A DNA stretch of 64,000 bases, from the NCBI GenBank assembly GCA_018268895.1, contig JAFDVP010000007.1, positions 558,001-622,000 on the forward strand. Reading direction: 5' to 3'. The translations under genes and the position numbers were made by a program. Positions 36,545 through 45,147 of this stretch are shown here, piece after piece. The notes under the pieces were generated by a model. It searched no databases. It saw only the letters and a program-made list of their open reading frames with translations, and was not told the origin of the DNA. Each line of letters begins with the position of its first letter. The stretch's first letter is position 1. The stretch is from Acidobacteriota bacterium. Lineage in GTDB: Bacteria > Acidobacteriota > Terriglobia > Terriglobales > Acidobacteriaceae.

Positions 36545-37366
36545 ATGAAATTGACCGCACGGATTCCGGTTACGGCCGCACTACTGGCGCTGATGCTAGG
36601 TTCTGTAACCGGGTGCAACCGCCTGAAGGCGCGTGACCAGCTGACAAAGGGTGTGCAGGCCTTTAAGAATGCACGCTACGAAGAAGCGGTCAACCACTTC
36701 CAGAACGCGATAGAGCTGGACCCGAGCTACGATACGGCGAAGTTGTATCTTGCAACCTCGTACTCCTACCAGGTTGTGCCGAACCTTGATACTCCCGAGA
36801 ACCTGGCGATTGCCAAGAAGGCGATGGACGGCTTCCAGGAGATTCTTGCCAAAGATCCGAACGACGTCGGTGCTCTGAAGCAGATCGCTTCCATTTACTT
36901 CAATACCAAGAAGCTGCCCGAGGCGAAAGAGTATCAAAAGAAGGTCATCGCGCTCGACCCCAAGGCCGCTGAAGCCTACTACACCGTGGGTGTCGTCGAC
37001 TGGATGCAGTCGTACCAGAACGCGCGTACGATTCTCGCGGCCGATGGCCTCACTGACGACGGCAACGGCAACGTGAAGAAGAGCAAGGGCGCCTGCCAGA
37101 AGATGCAGGAGGCCAACAATGCTCTTGTGACTGAGGGTCTGGAATACCTGAACAAGGCCGTCGAGATCAATCCAAGCTATGACGATGCCATGTCGTACCT
37201 GAACCTCACCTGGCGCCGCAAGGCTGACATGGAGTGCGGCGACGACAACGCCCGCAAGGCCGACCTTGCCAAGGCCGACGATTGGAGCCAGAAGTCGATG
37301 GGCGCCCGCAAGGAGAACGAGAAGAAGAAGGAAGAGAAGAATTCTGGCGGCGTAACCATGAACTAG
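36545..37366 (+). CDS. Tetratricopeptide-repeat lipoprotein
   Basis: A 273-residue lipoprotein with signal peptide and lipobox (LGSVTGC) followed by TPR units: ARYEEAVNHFQNAIELDPSY, then two further units, and a C-terminal stretch rich in Lys/Glu (RKENEKKKEEKNSGG). AAGGAGAT lies ten bases before the ATG at 36545. It follows the tonB-exbB-exbD-exbD genes but sits behind a probable terminator and its own AT-rich upstream region, so it may be a separate unit. The function is likely scaffolding at the cell envelope; no enzyme motif is seen. Confidence 0.82.
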   Translation: MKLTARIPVTAALLALMLGSVTGCNRLKARDQLTKGVQAFKNARYEEAVNHFQNAIELDPSYDTAKLYLATSYSYQVVPNLDTPENLAIAKKAMDGFQEILAKDPNDVGALKQIASIYFNTKKLPEAKEYQKKVIALDPKAAEAYYTVGVVDWMQSYQNARTILAADGLTDDGNGNVKKSKGACQKMQEANNALVTEGLEYLNKAVEINPSYDDAMSYLNLTWRRKADMECGDDNARKADLAKADDWSQKSMGARKENEKKKEEKNSGGVTMN

Positions 37367-37401
37367 CCGCAGTTCTCTACCTGAGACTGTAGTACCTGAG
37401 A

Positions 37402-37433
37402 AGAGCCTCCCAATTGGGAGGCTCTTTCATTTT
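37402..37433 (+). terminator. Rho-independent terminator after the TPR lipoprotein
   Basis: A perfect ten-pair stem AGAGCCTCCC with GGGAGGCTCT and loop AATT is followed by TTCATTTT. It lies 35 bases after the stop codon. Confidence 0.85.
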
Positions 37434-37480
37434 GCAAAGTGATTCCTGTGAAGCTCCGGTAGAATTGCGGCTTGCCGGCC

Positions 37481-38989
37481 ATGAAGAAAGTTCTGATCGC
37501 AAACCGGGGTGAGATTGCGCTGCGTGTGATTCGCGCGTGCCGCGAGATGGGGCTGGCGACGGTTGCGGTCTACTCCGATGTCGATCGCGCGGCGCTGCAT
37601 GTCTCCTATGCCGATGAGGCTTATCGCCTTGGCCCCGGGCCTGCGACGGAGAGTTATCTGCGCGGCGATCTCATCCTCGATGTTGCGCGGCGCAGCGGAG
37701 CCGATGCGATTCATCCGGGTTACGGATTCCTGTCGGAGAACGCCGGCTTCGCCGATGCGTGCGCCGCCGCCGGAATCACGTTTGTCGGGCCGCCTGCCAG
37801 CGCGATGCGCGCGCTTGGTTCGAAGACGAAGGCGCGTCAGGCCGCGGATGCCGCCGAGATGCCGCGTGTTCCCGGCTCGGTGACCGGGCTTTCGTCGGTG
37901 GAGGAGGCTCTGCGCGTTGCCTCGGAGATTGGCTATCCCGTCATGCTCAAGGCGGCGGCGGGAGGAGGAGGCAAGGGGATGCGGGCGGTCGCGTTGGCCG
38001 CAGAACTTCCGTCAGCGTTCACCGCCGCAAGCAGCGAGGCGGAGCGCAGCTTCGGGTCGGGCGAAGTCTATCTTGAAAAGCTGATTGTCGAGCCGCGCCA
38101 CATTGAGATACAGGTGATCGCCGACACGCACGGCAACTGTGTCTATCTCGGCGAGCGCGAGTGCAGCGTGCAGCGGCGGCACCAGAAGGTGATTGAGGAG
38201 GCGCCGTCCGCCGTTGTCGGCGACAGCCTGCGACGCAGAATGGGCGAGGCGGCGGTGCGGCTCGCGCTCTCATGCGGCTACGTGAACGCGGGCACGGTGG
38301 AGTTTCTTGTCAGCCGTGACCAAGTTACAGGCGAGCAGGATTTTTACTTCCTCGAGATGAACACCCGCTTGCAGGTCGAGCATCCGGTGACGGAGATGAT
38401 CACCGGACTCGATCTCGTGCATATGCAGCTGCGCGTGGCTATGGGCGAGCCTCTGGGCATCCGGCAGCAGGACATTCATCTGCGTGGTCACGCACTGGAG
38501 TGCCGCATCTACGCTGAGGATCCCGACAACAACTTCTTCCCCTCGCCCGGCCTGATCACGCGGCTGATTCAGCCGGGAGGCCCGGGCATCCGCGAGGACT
38601 GCGGCGTCTACGCCGGATGGACCGTTCCGTTGGAGTACGACCCGATGCTGTCGAAGCTGGTGGCTTATGCGGAGACGCGCGAGCTGGCCATCGATAAAAT
38701 GCTGCGTGCACTCGATGAGTATGTTGTGGGAGGCATCAAGACCAACATCTCGCTCTTCCGCCGCATTCTTTCAGACAAGGACTTCCGCACAGCCAACATT
38801 CATACTGGGTATCTGGAGCGACTGCTGGCGGAAGCGAATGCGACGCCGGTGAAGCAGGTTCCCGGGGAGATCGTCGCTGTTGCGGCTGCTCTTCTTTCGG
38901 GCTCGATCAAGACGCGGTCGTCGGATGCCATTGCAGTAACCGAGAGCCGCTGGACCGCAGCAGGACGCAGAGAAGGAGCAGGCGCTTGA
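37481..38989 (+). CDS. accC: Biotin carboxylase subunit of an acyl-CoA/acetyl-CoA carboxylase
   Basis: A 502-residue biotin carboxylase that uses ATP and bicarbonate to carboxylate the biotin of its carrier protein. It starts MKKVLIANRGEIALRVIRAC, the conserved opening. The ATP-grasp glycine loop is KAAAGGGGKGMRAV, and the metal-binding/active-site stretch is FLEMNTRLQVEHPVTEM. It is slightly longer than the typical 450 residues because of a C-terminal tail that resembles the linker of fused propionyl- or methylcrotonyl-CoA carboxylase alpha subunits. It overlaps the carrier gene by 4 bases. No carboxyltransferase gene is adjacent. Confidence 0.92.
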   Translation: MKKVLIANRGEIALRVIRACREMGLATVAVYSDVDRAALHVSYADEAYRLGPGPATESYLRGDLILDVARRSGADAIHPGYGFLSENAGFADACAAAGITFVGPPASAMRALGSKTKARQAADAAEMPRVPGSVTGLSSVEEALRVASEIGYPVMLKAAAGGGGKGMRAVALAAELPSAFTAASSEAERSFGSGEVYLEKLIVEPRHIEIQVIADTHGNCVYLGERECSVQRRHQKVIEEAPSAVVGDSLRRRMGEAAVRLALSCGYVNAGTVEFLVSRDQVTGEQDFYFLEMNTRLQVEHPVTEMITGLDLVHMQLRVAMGEPLGIRQQDIHLRGHALECRIYAEDPDNNFFPSPGLITRLIQPGGPGIREDCGVYAGWTVPLEYDPMLSKLVAYAETRELAIDKMLRALDEYVVGGIKTNISLFRRILSDKDFRTANIHTGYLERLLAEANATPVKQVPGEIVAVAAALLSGSIKTRSSDAIAVTESRWTAAGRREGAGA

Positions 38990-39480
38990 CCGTCTGGCTC
39001 GAGATCGATGGCAGGCAGCGACGAGTCGAGCTTCCAGCGGAGCCTGCGGCGGGCGGCATGCTTAGCTGCCTCGTCGACGGCAAGGCTCTTACAGCCGATG
39101 CGCGGTTTCCCGAACGCGGCGTCCTTTCGCTGATCGTTGAAGGGCGACAGTACCGCGCCGTGCTCGACGGAGACGCGGTCATCATCGCGGGGCAGAGGCA
39201 TGAGTTCTCCATCGAAGACCCGCGCTCGCTGCGGGGAGGGCGAGGAGCGGGCGACGGAGCCACAGGCCCGCGTACCGTCAAGGCCCCCATGCCAGGGCGC
39301 GTGGTGCGCGTGCTGGTCGCCGTGGGCGATGAGGTCGCCGAGACCCAGGGCGTCATCGTGATCGAGGCGATGAAGATGCAGAACGAGCTCAAGTCCCCGA
39401 AGGCCGGCCGTGTGGTGAAGATTGCGGTCGCGGTGGATGGCACGGTTGGTTCAGGAGACGCACTCGTCATTATCGAGTAA
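38986..39480 (+). CDS. Biotin carboxyl carrier protein (split alpha-subunit type)
   Basis: A 164-residue protein whose last 75 residues are a biotinyl domain with the attachment motif EAMKMQNEL (the Lys is biotinylated). The N-terminal half resembles the BT-like linker domain of acyl-CoA carboxylase alpha subunits and not the Ala/Pro-rich linker of AccB. The start is TTG at 38986, overlapping the end of the biotin carboxylase gene by four bases, so the pair acts as a split alpha subunit. The beta (carboxyltransferase) subunit must be encoded elsewhere, and substrate (acetyl-, propionyl- or other acyl-CoA) is not determined. Confidence 0.88.
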   Translation: MTVWLEIDGRQRRVELPAEPAAGGMLSCLVDGKALTADARFPERGVLSLIVEGRQYRAVLDGDAVIIAGQRHEFSIEDPRSLRGGRGAGDGATGPRTVKAPMPGRVVRVLVAVGDEVAETQGVIVIEAMKMQNELKSPKAGRVVKIAVAVDGTVGSGDALVIIE

Positions 39481-39562
39481 GTTGTACGCAACGACTGTCA
39501 AAAGGTGTAAGCTGCGGGGCAAGGGCCCCGGTCGAAGTTCCTGTTCTCCAAGGAAGACTGCT

Positions 39563-40858
39563 TTGGTCTCGCGACTGCCATCCTGTCTGCCGATTTTGTT
39601 TGGTGTAGCGTATATATGCGTTCTTGTGCCAGCTTGCCGTGCGCAAGCCGGTGCTGCGGCGCAGACGCGGATAGAAGGTCGCGTCCCTATCCAGGCCCAT
39701 GAGATCGCGCTGGTCAGCCTAGGTTGTTCGGCGACTCCGGCGCGGGTCTTTACCGGCGGCGTGGTCACCATTCAGGCGCAGGGACACAGTGTGCAGAACC
39801 TGCCGCTGCACTTTGGCTTCGCGGCAGACTCCGGGCAGCTTTCGACCAGCGGCTCGGCGGCGCGGCTGAACACCGCCAGCCTCGCCGCGAGAACGGTACA
39901 CGTCACCTGCACGGTCACAGACAGCGCAGGCAGAAGCGCCTCGCAGGCCGTCGAGGTTGTCGTCATGGGTCCGCCGCGCACCGAGGATCTGCACGTGCCC
40001 ACCGGCACAGGAGCCGGTAACGGCGCGAAGCCGCCCGTCATTATTCCGCCAACGGCGTCGAAACCTGCGCCGATTGAAACGGCAACCCCACCGCCGCCAC
40101 CGCCGCCTCATCCTGGACCACAGCCAATTGATCACAAGGGAGTGCCGGGAGCAGCTCCGGTTCAGGAGACCCCCAAGCCTGCCACTCCTACGCCGGGTAC
40201 TCCGGCGCCAGGAGTGACTCCAACACCTGTTCCGACAGACGTTACGCCTGCCCCGACGCAGACTGCGGTCCCCGATGTCTACAAGTCATCCACCGAGATG
40301 GAGGCCTGGATCAGGGAACTGAAGCAGGGCAAGATCGAATACAAGGTCCCGCCGAAGATGCTGCTGTTACAGGCAGCGACGGTCACGGTGGTGATCCACG
40401 GCTACCAGGATGCGAATGAGACAGCGATAACGCAGCCGACGGGCACAGCATCGCTCAAGCAATCGCCGCGTATGAAGGTGGAGTTACTTGCGGAGGACGA
40501 CCCTGACACCTTCACCATCGCTCTTGAGAATGGCGATGCGGTCAAGGACGTCCTCAGCAATGGCGCGACGACGTGGATATGGAAGGTCACGCCGAATAAG
40601 TCCGGAACAAAGCAGCGGCTGAAGATACTGGTTTCGCTGATGTATCCCAACGCCGACAAGAGCGAGATTCCGCTGGAGGACTACCACACGACTGTCGAGG
40701 TCGATGTGGCATCGCTGTGGTCGACTGTCGTCGACGACTACCAGCACGACCCGATGAAGTTCTTCAGCTACATGATCCCCGGCGGCGCGGGCTTCACCTT
40801 CATCGCGGGACTCGTCGTCTGGTGGTGGAGGCGGAAGCACAAGGACGAGAAAGAGTGA
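39563..40858 (+). CDS. Unrecognised exported protein: Ig-like domain, proline-rich linker, second beta domain, C-terminal membrane anchor
   Basis: I do not recognise this gene. From the TTG at 39563 (AAGGAAG about eight bases upstream) it codes for 431 residues. They comprise a signal-like segment (about 5-27), an Ig-/PKD-like beta domain ending VTCTVTDSAGRSASQAVEV, a linker of about 110 residues rich in Pro/Thr with a run of seven prolines, a second beta domain (EYKVPPKMLLLQAATVTVVI to TTWIWKVTPNKSGTKQRL), then a single span (FTFIAGLVVWWWRR) and a basic tail. The WIWKVTP signature resembles beta-sandwich domains next to membrane anchors in bacterial sensor or conflict proteins, but I cannot name the family. 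The next gene is Yip1-like. Confidence 0.7.
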   Translation: MVSRLPSCLPILFGVAYICVLVPACRAQAGAAAQTRIEGRVPIQAHEIALVSLGCSATPARVFTGGVVTIQAQGHSVQNLPLHFGFAADSGQLSTSGSAARLNTASLAARTVHVTCTVTDSAGRSASQAVEVVVMGPPRTEDLHVPTGTGAGNGAKPPVIIPPTASKPAPIETATPPPPPPPHPGPQPIDHKGVPGAAPVQETPKPATPTPGTPAPGVTPTPVPTDVTPAPTQTAVPDVYKSSTEMEAWIRELKQGKIEYKVPPKMLLLQAATVTVVIHGYQDANETAITQPTGTASLKQSPRMKVELLAEDDPDTFTIALENGDAVKDVLSNGATTWIWKVTPNKSGTKQRLKILVSLMYPNADKSEIPLEDYHTTVEVDVASLWSTVVDDYQHDPMKFFSYMIPGGAGFTFIAGLVVWWWRRKHKDEKE

Positions 40859-41070
40859 GGGATTGGGGCCGCTCCCAGGTCGTCATCCCGGGCTATCCCA
40901 CCGAGCGCCACTCTGAGCAGTCTGCGCCTCCTCACCCACATCGACCCGCAGGAGTTTATGCAGGCGGCTTGTATCAATGGCTGTTGATGATCGCGCCACT
41001 CATAGTTACAATCCTGCAACGAAAAATTTTATGTTTTGCAGGTGATTGAGCGGATTTGTAAGGAGGCGAA

Positions 41071-41808
41071 GTGAACGAAGAGCTTGAAGCTGGAGCTGGG
41101 TTGAGTGAAGTGGAGCGCGTCGTCGACGTCTTTGTGGCGCCGTCGAAGACATTCACGGATATCCTGCGCAGCAGCTCATGGTGGTTGCCCTTTGTGCTGA
41201 TGGTGATCGTGACTGCGGCCTCGGCCTTCGTGGTCGAGAGGCAGGTGGGCTTTGATCGCGTTGTCGAGAACCAGATTCACCAGAATCCGAAGCAGGAAGA
41301 CCAGCTCAGCAATCTCACGCCTGAACAGCGTGCGGCGCGCGTGCGCGGCATGAGCATCGGTTATCGCTATACCACCTACTGCTCGTTCATCTTCATCCTG
41401 ATCTTCGTGGCTATTGCTGCGCTGCTTTACTGGGCCAGCTTCAACTTTGGCCTGGGCGCGCGTACCACCTATGGCCAGATGTTTGCCGTGTGGATGTATG
41501 CGGGTCTGCCGAAGCTGTTCATCGGTCTGCTGACGATCGTCACGCTGCTGCTTGGCGCGAACGTCGACGCCTACGACATGAAGAACCCTGTGGGTACGAA
41601 CCTCGCGTACTTCATGCCGGACTCGAGCCCGGCGATCAAAGCGCTGCTCAGCTTCTTCGACGTCGTTGGCATCTGGTCGCTGATCCTGCTGATCATCGGT
41701 ACGGCGATTGTGGCGAAGGTTTCGCGCGGCAAGGCTGCTGCCGTCGTGGTCGGCTGGTGGGTCTTCGGATTGGTGGTCAGCGTGGGAATCGCTCTCGCGA
41801 CGAGCTGA
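41071..41808 (+). CDS. Yip1-domain membrane protein
   Basis: A 245-residue protein with a hydrophilic N-terminus and five hydrophobic segments. Features such as VFVAPSKTFTDI, SSSWWLPFVLMV and YGQMFAVWMYAGLPKL are typical of the bacterial Yip1/YIF1 domain family, whose members are often encoded in Acidobacteriota and whose function is unknown. The start is GTG at 41071 with AAGGAGG four to eleven bases upstream. It ends seven bases before the end of the convergent esterase gene. Confidence 0.8.
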   Translation: MNEELEAGAGLSEVERVVDVFVAPSKTFTDILRSSSWWLPFVLMVIVTAASAFVVERQVGFDRVVENQIHQNPKQEDQLSNLTPEQRAARVRGMSIGYRYTTYCSFIFILIFVAIAALLYWASFNFGLGARTTYGQMFAVWMYAGLPKLFIGLLTIVTLLLGANVDAYDMKNPVGTNLAYFMPDSSPAIKALLSFFDVVGIWSLILLIIGTAIVAKVSRGKAAAVVVGWWVFGLVVSVGIALATS

Positions 41809-41815
41809 TCGTCAA

Positions 41816-43318
41816 CTACGGTACGGGGAACGACGTGAAGGTGGACGCCGGAAGCCCTGCACTGTTGTACAGATTGGCAGCAGGAAAGTTTGCCCAGGCA
41901 TAGCGCACGAATCGCGGCTCGGCAACCTGCGGGCTGCTGACGATGACGGTGTTGCCCTCGATCTTGCCCGTTGCCGGAACGAACTCGCCGTCACCGCCTG
42001 CGATCTCGAAGCCGGTCAACGCGCCGCCTTTGGCGTTCAAGCCCTTCGCGTAGTCGAACCATACGTGCATCGAGCCGCCCTCGGGATAGGCAAGGCGGAA
42101 GAGCGGGCCGTTGGCGGTGATCTGTTCGCCGTATGCGATGCTGCGGCCCTGAAGCGCAAGCCGCAGGCCGACGGTCTCCTTGTCGGCCGGGTGAATGTTC
42201 TTCTCGTTGCCAACATCAATGGTTACGGCCATGCCTGTATCGGTCAGCCCCAGCGTGCGACGCTGCGAATCGCGGAGCAGACCCCAGTTCGACGCAGGGC
42301 CCGCGCCATAGGCCGAGAGCTGCACGAAGAGGAACGGGAAGTTGCCCTGGTGCCATTGGCGGCGCCAGTCCTGGATCATCGCGGGGAAGAGGCGGCTGTA
42401 CAGCTCGGCGTAGCCGGCGCCGGTGTTTGCCTCGCCCTGATACCAGATCGCGCCTCGAATGGGCATGCGCGTGAAGGGTGCGATCATCGCGTTGTAGAGT
42501 CCCGCAGGCTCCCACGATGCCGGATCAGGATGCCAGGCGCGCGGAGGAGGCGCGGGCTTGCCTGCTGCCTTCGCCTCGTTCTCAAGCTGCATGTAGCGGC
42601 GCTCCGTGGCCTCGCGGTCCATGTGCGAGGCGCGGCCCGCGAAGACCGGCATCAGCGATGCGTCTGCCGCAAGTCCGCCAAGGCTTGTCCACGCTTCTGC
42701 GGGAGTGCCTCCCCACGACGTGTCGATCAGCCCGATCGGCACCTTCTCGTGCTGCTGGATATCGACGCCGAAGAAGTATGCTGCCGCCGAAAAACTTCGT
42801 GCCGTTTCCGGCGTGCACAGCGACCAGCCACGCACAGCCTTGGCATCGTCCTGCGGGTACTCGGCCGAGTCCTTCTCCACGAAGAGCAGGCGGATCTGCG
42901 GATGGTTCGCTGCCGCGATCACCTTCTCGCTGTCCTTGATTGGGGTGGCCGCATTGAAGCCTGCCAGCGGCATCTCCATGTTCGACTGGCCGGACGCTAC
43001 CCAGATGTCGCCGAGCAGGATGTCGTCGAGCGTGACGGTATTGGCGCCCTGCACGGTCAACGTGAACGGCCCGCCCGCGGGCTCGGCGGGAAGGTAGACA
43101 CTCCATCGGCCGTCTGTGCCGGCAGTCGCCGTACCGGTGCTCGCGTGGAACTTCACGGTGACACTCTCCTGCGGCGCGGCCGTTCCCCAGATGTGGATCG
43201 GCATATTGCGCTGGATCACCATGTGGCTCGAAAGGATCTTCGGCAGGGCGACTTCGGCGCGCACAGCAGTAAACGAGCAGGTCGCGGCGAGAAGGACGAG
43301 TGTGGAACGAAGCGTCAT
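41816..43318 (-). CDS. Exported sialate O-acetylesterase-like SGNH hydrolase
   Basis: A 500-residue carbohydrate esterase-like protein with a signal peptide (MTLRSTLVLLAATCSFTAVRA). It shows GQSNMEMPL, the nucleophile-serine block of the SASA/sialate O-acetylesterase family, the Gly/Asn blocks of the SGNH fold (GAIWYQGEANTGAG), and a late Asp/His pair expected in the HPADKETVG region. Such enzymes remove acetyl groups from sialic acid or plant polysaccharides. A GH29 fucosidase is encoded nearby on the same strand. ATGs further upstream to 43420 give a long, unlikely N-terminus. Confidence 0.87.
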   Translation of the reverse strand: MTLRSTLVLLAATCSFTAVRAEVALPKILSSHMVIQRNMPIHIWGTAAPQESVTVKFHASTGTATAGTDGRWSVYLPAEPAGGPFTLTVQGANTVTLDDILLGDIWVASGQSNMEMPLAGFNAATPIKDSEKVIAAANHPQIRLLFVEKDSAEYPQDDAKAVRGWSLCTPETARSFSAAAYFFGVDIQQHEKVPIGLIDTSWGGTPAEAWTSLGGLAADASLMPVFAGRASHMDREATERRYMQLENEAKAAGKPAPPPRAWHPDPASWEPAGLYNAMIAPFTRMPIRGAIWYQGEANTGAGYAELYSRLFPAMIQDWRRQWHQGNFPFLFVQLSAYGAGPASNWGLLRDSQRRTLGLTDTGMAVTIDVGNEKNIHPADKETVGLRLALQGRSIAYGEQITANGPLFRLAYPEGGSMHVWFDYAKGLNAKGGALTGFEIAGGDGEFVPATGKIEGNTVIVSSPQVAEPRFVRYAWANFPAANLYNSAGLPASTFTSFPVP

Positions 43319-43442
43319 GGGCAAGGTTTCTCCGGCGCAACCTTTATACCCTGAACTCCAGCCATCGCAAATCCCGTTATTCTTACGGCGCAGAATGACG
43401 TCGTTCTTTGATTGCAGCAATGGGTGAAAAGCTCTTAAAGAG

Positions 43443-43470
43443 CAAGAGGCACGGAGCCCCGTGCCTCTTG
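43443..43470 (-). terminator. Terminator of the acpP-fabF unit
   Basis: A perfect twelve-pair stem CAAGAGGCACGG with CCGTGCCTCTTG has loop AGCC. On the minus strand it is followed by a smaller GCTCTT-AAGAGC hairpin and TTTT, about 25 bases after the fabF stop. Confidence 0.75.
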
Positions 43471-43493
43471 AGTGTTCTTGCGATGAGAGTTGC

Positions 43494-44744
43494 TTATTCC
43501 GTCCAGCGCTTGAAGATCAGCGAGCCGTTCGTTCCTCCGAAGCCGAAGGAGTTCGACAGGGCGTAGTCGATCTTCGCGGCCTGGGGCTTGTTCGGCACGT
43601 AGTTCAGGCGGCACTGCGGATCGAGCTCGACGATGTTCATCGTCGGGGGCGCGGTCTGGTTGAGCATCGCCATGATCGTGATGCCCGCTTCCAGTCCACC
43701 CGCGCCGCCCAGAAGGTGGCCCGTCATCGACTTGGTGGAGCTGACCAGCAGCGTGCCGTTCTTCGCGCGTTCGCCGAAGACGTTCTCGATCGCCTGCGAC
43801 TCCAGCGCGTCGCCGAGCGGCGTCGAGGTGGCGTGCGCGTTCACGTAATCGATCTTGTCGGGCGAGATCCCGGCGACTTTGAGCGCGGCGTTCATCGCGC
43901 GGAAGCAGCCCTCGCCCTCGGGGGCCATGCCCGTCATGTGGAATGCATCCGCCGACATGCCGTAGCCGATGATCTCGCCAAGGATCTTCGCGCCACGGGC
44001 TTTGGCGAACTCCAGCTCTTCGAGGATCAGGATGCCCGCGCCTTCTCCGACCACGAAGCCGTCGCGGTCCTTGTCGAAGGGGCGGCAGGCGTGCGTGGGG
44101 TCGTCGTTGCGCGTGGAGAGCGCCTTCATCGCCGCGAACCCGCCGACACCCATCGGTGTGATGGCGGCCTCGGTGCCTCCGGCAATCATGGCGTCGGCGT
44201 CGCCGCGCTGGATGATGCGGAAGGCGTCGCCGATGGAGTGCGCGCTCGAGGTGCAGGCCGTCGCCGTCGCCTCGTTCGGCCCCTTGGCGTTGTAGCGGAT
44301 GCTGACGTGCCCGGCGGCGAGGTTGACGATCGAGCCCGGGATAAAGAACGGCGAGATCTTGCGCGGTCCGCCGGCCAGCATGGCCGAGTGCTCGCGTTCG
44401 ATCACGTCGAACCCGCCGATGCCGGAGCCGATGTGTACGCCGAAGCGGTCGGCGACCTCGGGCGTGACATCGAGCCCGGAGTGCTTCATCGCCTCGTCGG
44501 CCGCAGCCAGAGCGAAGTGGATGAAGCGCCCCATCTTGCGGGACTCTTTCTTTTCGACGAACTTGAGCGCGTCGAAGTTCTTGACCTCGGCCGCGAAGCG
44601 AACGGGGTGCCCGGTGAGATCGAAGGCTGTGATCTCGGCCATACCGCTCTTGCCGGCCATCAGGCCTTCCCAGACCTCAGACGTGGTGTTGCCGACCCCG
44701 CAGATCAGTCCGAGGCCGGTTACGACGACGCGACGCTCAATCAT
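43494..44744 (-). CDS. fabF: Beta-ketoacyl-[acyl-carrier-protein] synthase II
   Basis: Condenses malonyl-ACP with acyl-ACP in type II fatty-acid synthesis. The 416-residue length is normal for FabF. The catalytic triad is visible: Cys in ATACTSSAHSIG, His in NAHATSTPLGDALE and His in TKSMTGHLLGGAGG. The N-terminus VVVTGLGLICGVGNTTSEVW and the C-terminal SFGFGGTNGSL are conserved. It starts two bases after the acpP stop, so the two are co-transcribed. Confidence 0.96.
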   Translation of the reverse strand: MIERRVVVTGLGLICGVGNTTSEVWEGLMAGKSGMAEITAFDLTGHPVRFAAEVKNFDALKFVEKKESRKMGRFIHFALAAADEAMKHSGLDVTPEVADRFGVHIGSGIGGFDVIEREHSAMLAGGPRKISPFFIPGSIVNLAAGHVSIRYNAKGPNEATATACTSSAHSIGDAFRIIQRGDADAMIAGGTEAAITPMGVGGFAAMKALSTRNDDPTHACRPFDKDRDGFVVGEGAGILILEELEFAKARGAKILGEIIGYGMSADAFHMTGMAPEGEGCFRAMNAALKVAGISPDKIDYVNAHATSTPLGDALESQAIENVFGERAKNGTLLVSSTKSMTGHLLGGAGGLEAGITIMAMLNQTAPPTMNIVELDPQCRLNYVPNKPQAAKIDYALSNSFGFGGTNGSLIFKRWTE

Positions 44745-44746
44745 TG

Positions 44747-44992
44747 CTACTTTGCCGCTTTCTGGTTCTTCTCGATGTAATCGACGGCGTCCTTGACGGT
44801 CTTGATCTTCTCGGCATCTTCATCGGGAATCTGGATGTCGAAGGCTTCTTCGAACTGCATGACGAGCTCGACTACGTCGAGAGAGTCGGCCCCGAGGTCT
44901 TCCTGAAAGCTCGCGCCGGGAGTTACTTCGGCCTCATCTACCTGAAGCTGCTCGACAATAATCTGTTTTACCTTTTCATCAACTGCTGCCAT
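44747..44992 (-). CDS. acpP: Acyl carrier protein
   Basis: An 81-residue acidic acyl carrier protein. The phosphopantetheine-bearing Ser is in [18 protein letters not shown]. It carries growing acyl chains for FabF, encoded two bases downstream. A ribosome site AGGAGAACG lies before the start. Length and charge match AcpP of the fatty-acid system and not a polyketide carrier. Confidence 0.96.
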   Translation of the reverse strand: MAAVDEKVKQIIVEQLQVDEAEVTPGASFQEDLGADSLDVVELVMQFEEAFDIQIPDEDAEKIKTVKDAVDYIEKNQKAAK

Positions 44993-45147
44993 GTCGTTCT
45001 CCTATATACCTTTTGAGTCAAAAATCGGGTCAAAGCCGCTGTCTTCTGAACCCGGATACACCGTTTGAGCCAATCTAAAGCATACCCACGGCTCCGCCGA
45101 GTGTAAAGCAAGCGAGACGGCATGAAAAGCAGGGGAATCGAGGGGCG

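Noticed and set aside
41708..43354. A 548-codon open frame on the plus strand over the esterase gene
   Set aside because: It is antisense to a clear SGNH/sialate esterase with signal peptide and catalytic motifs. High GC content makes long antisense frames common.
43461..44780. A 439-codon plus-strand frame over fabF
   Set aside because: fabF keeps its complete Cys-His-His triad on the minus strand, and the other frame has biased Arg/Val/Asp composition without a start context.
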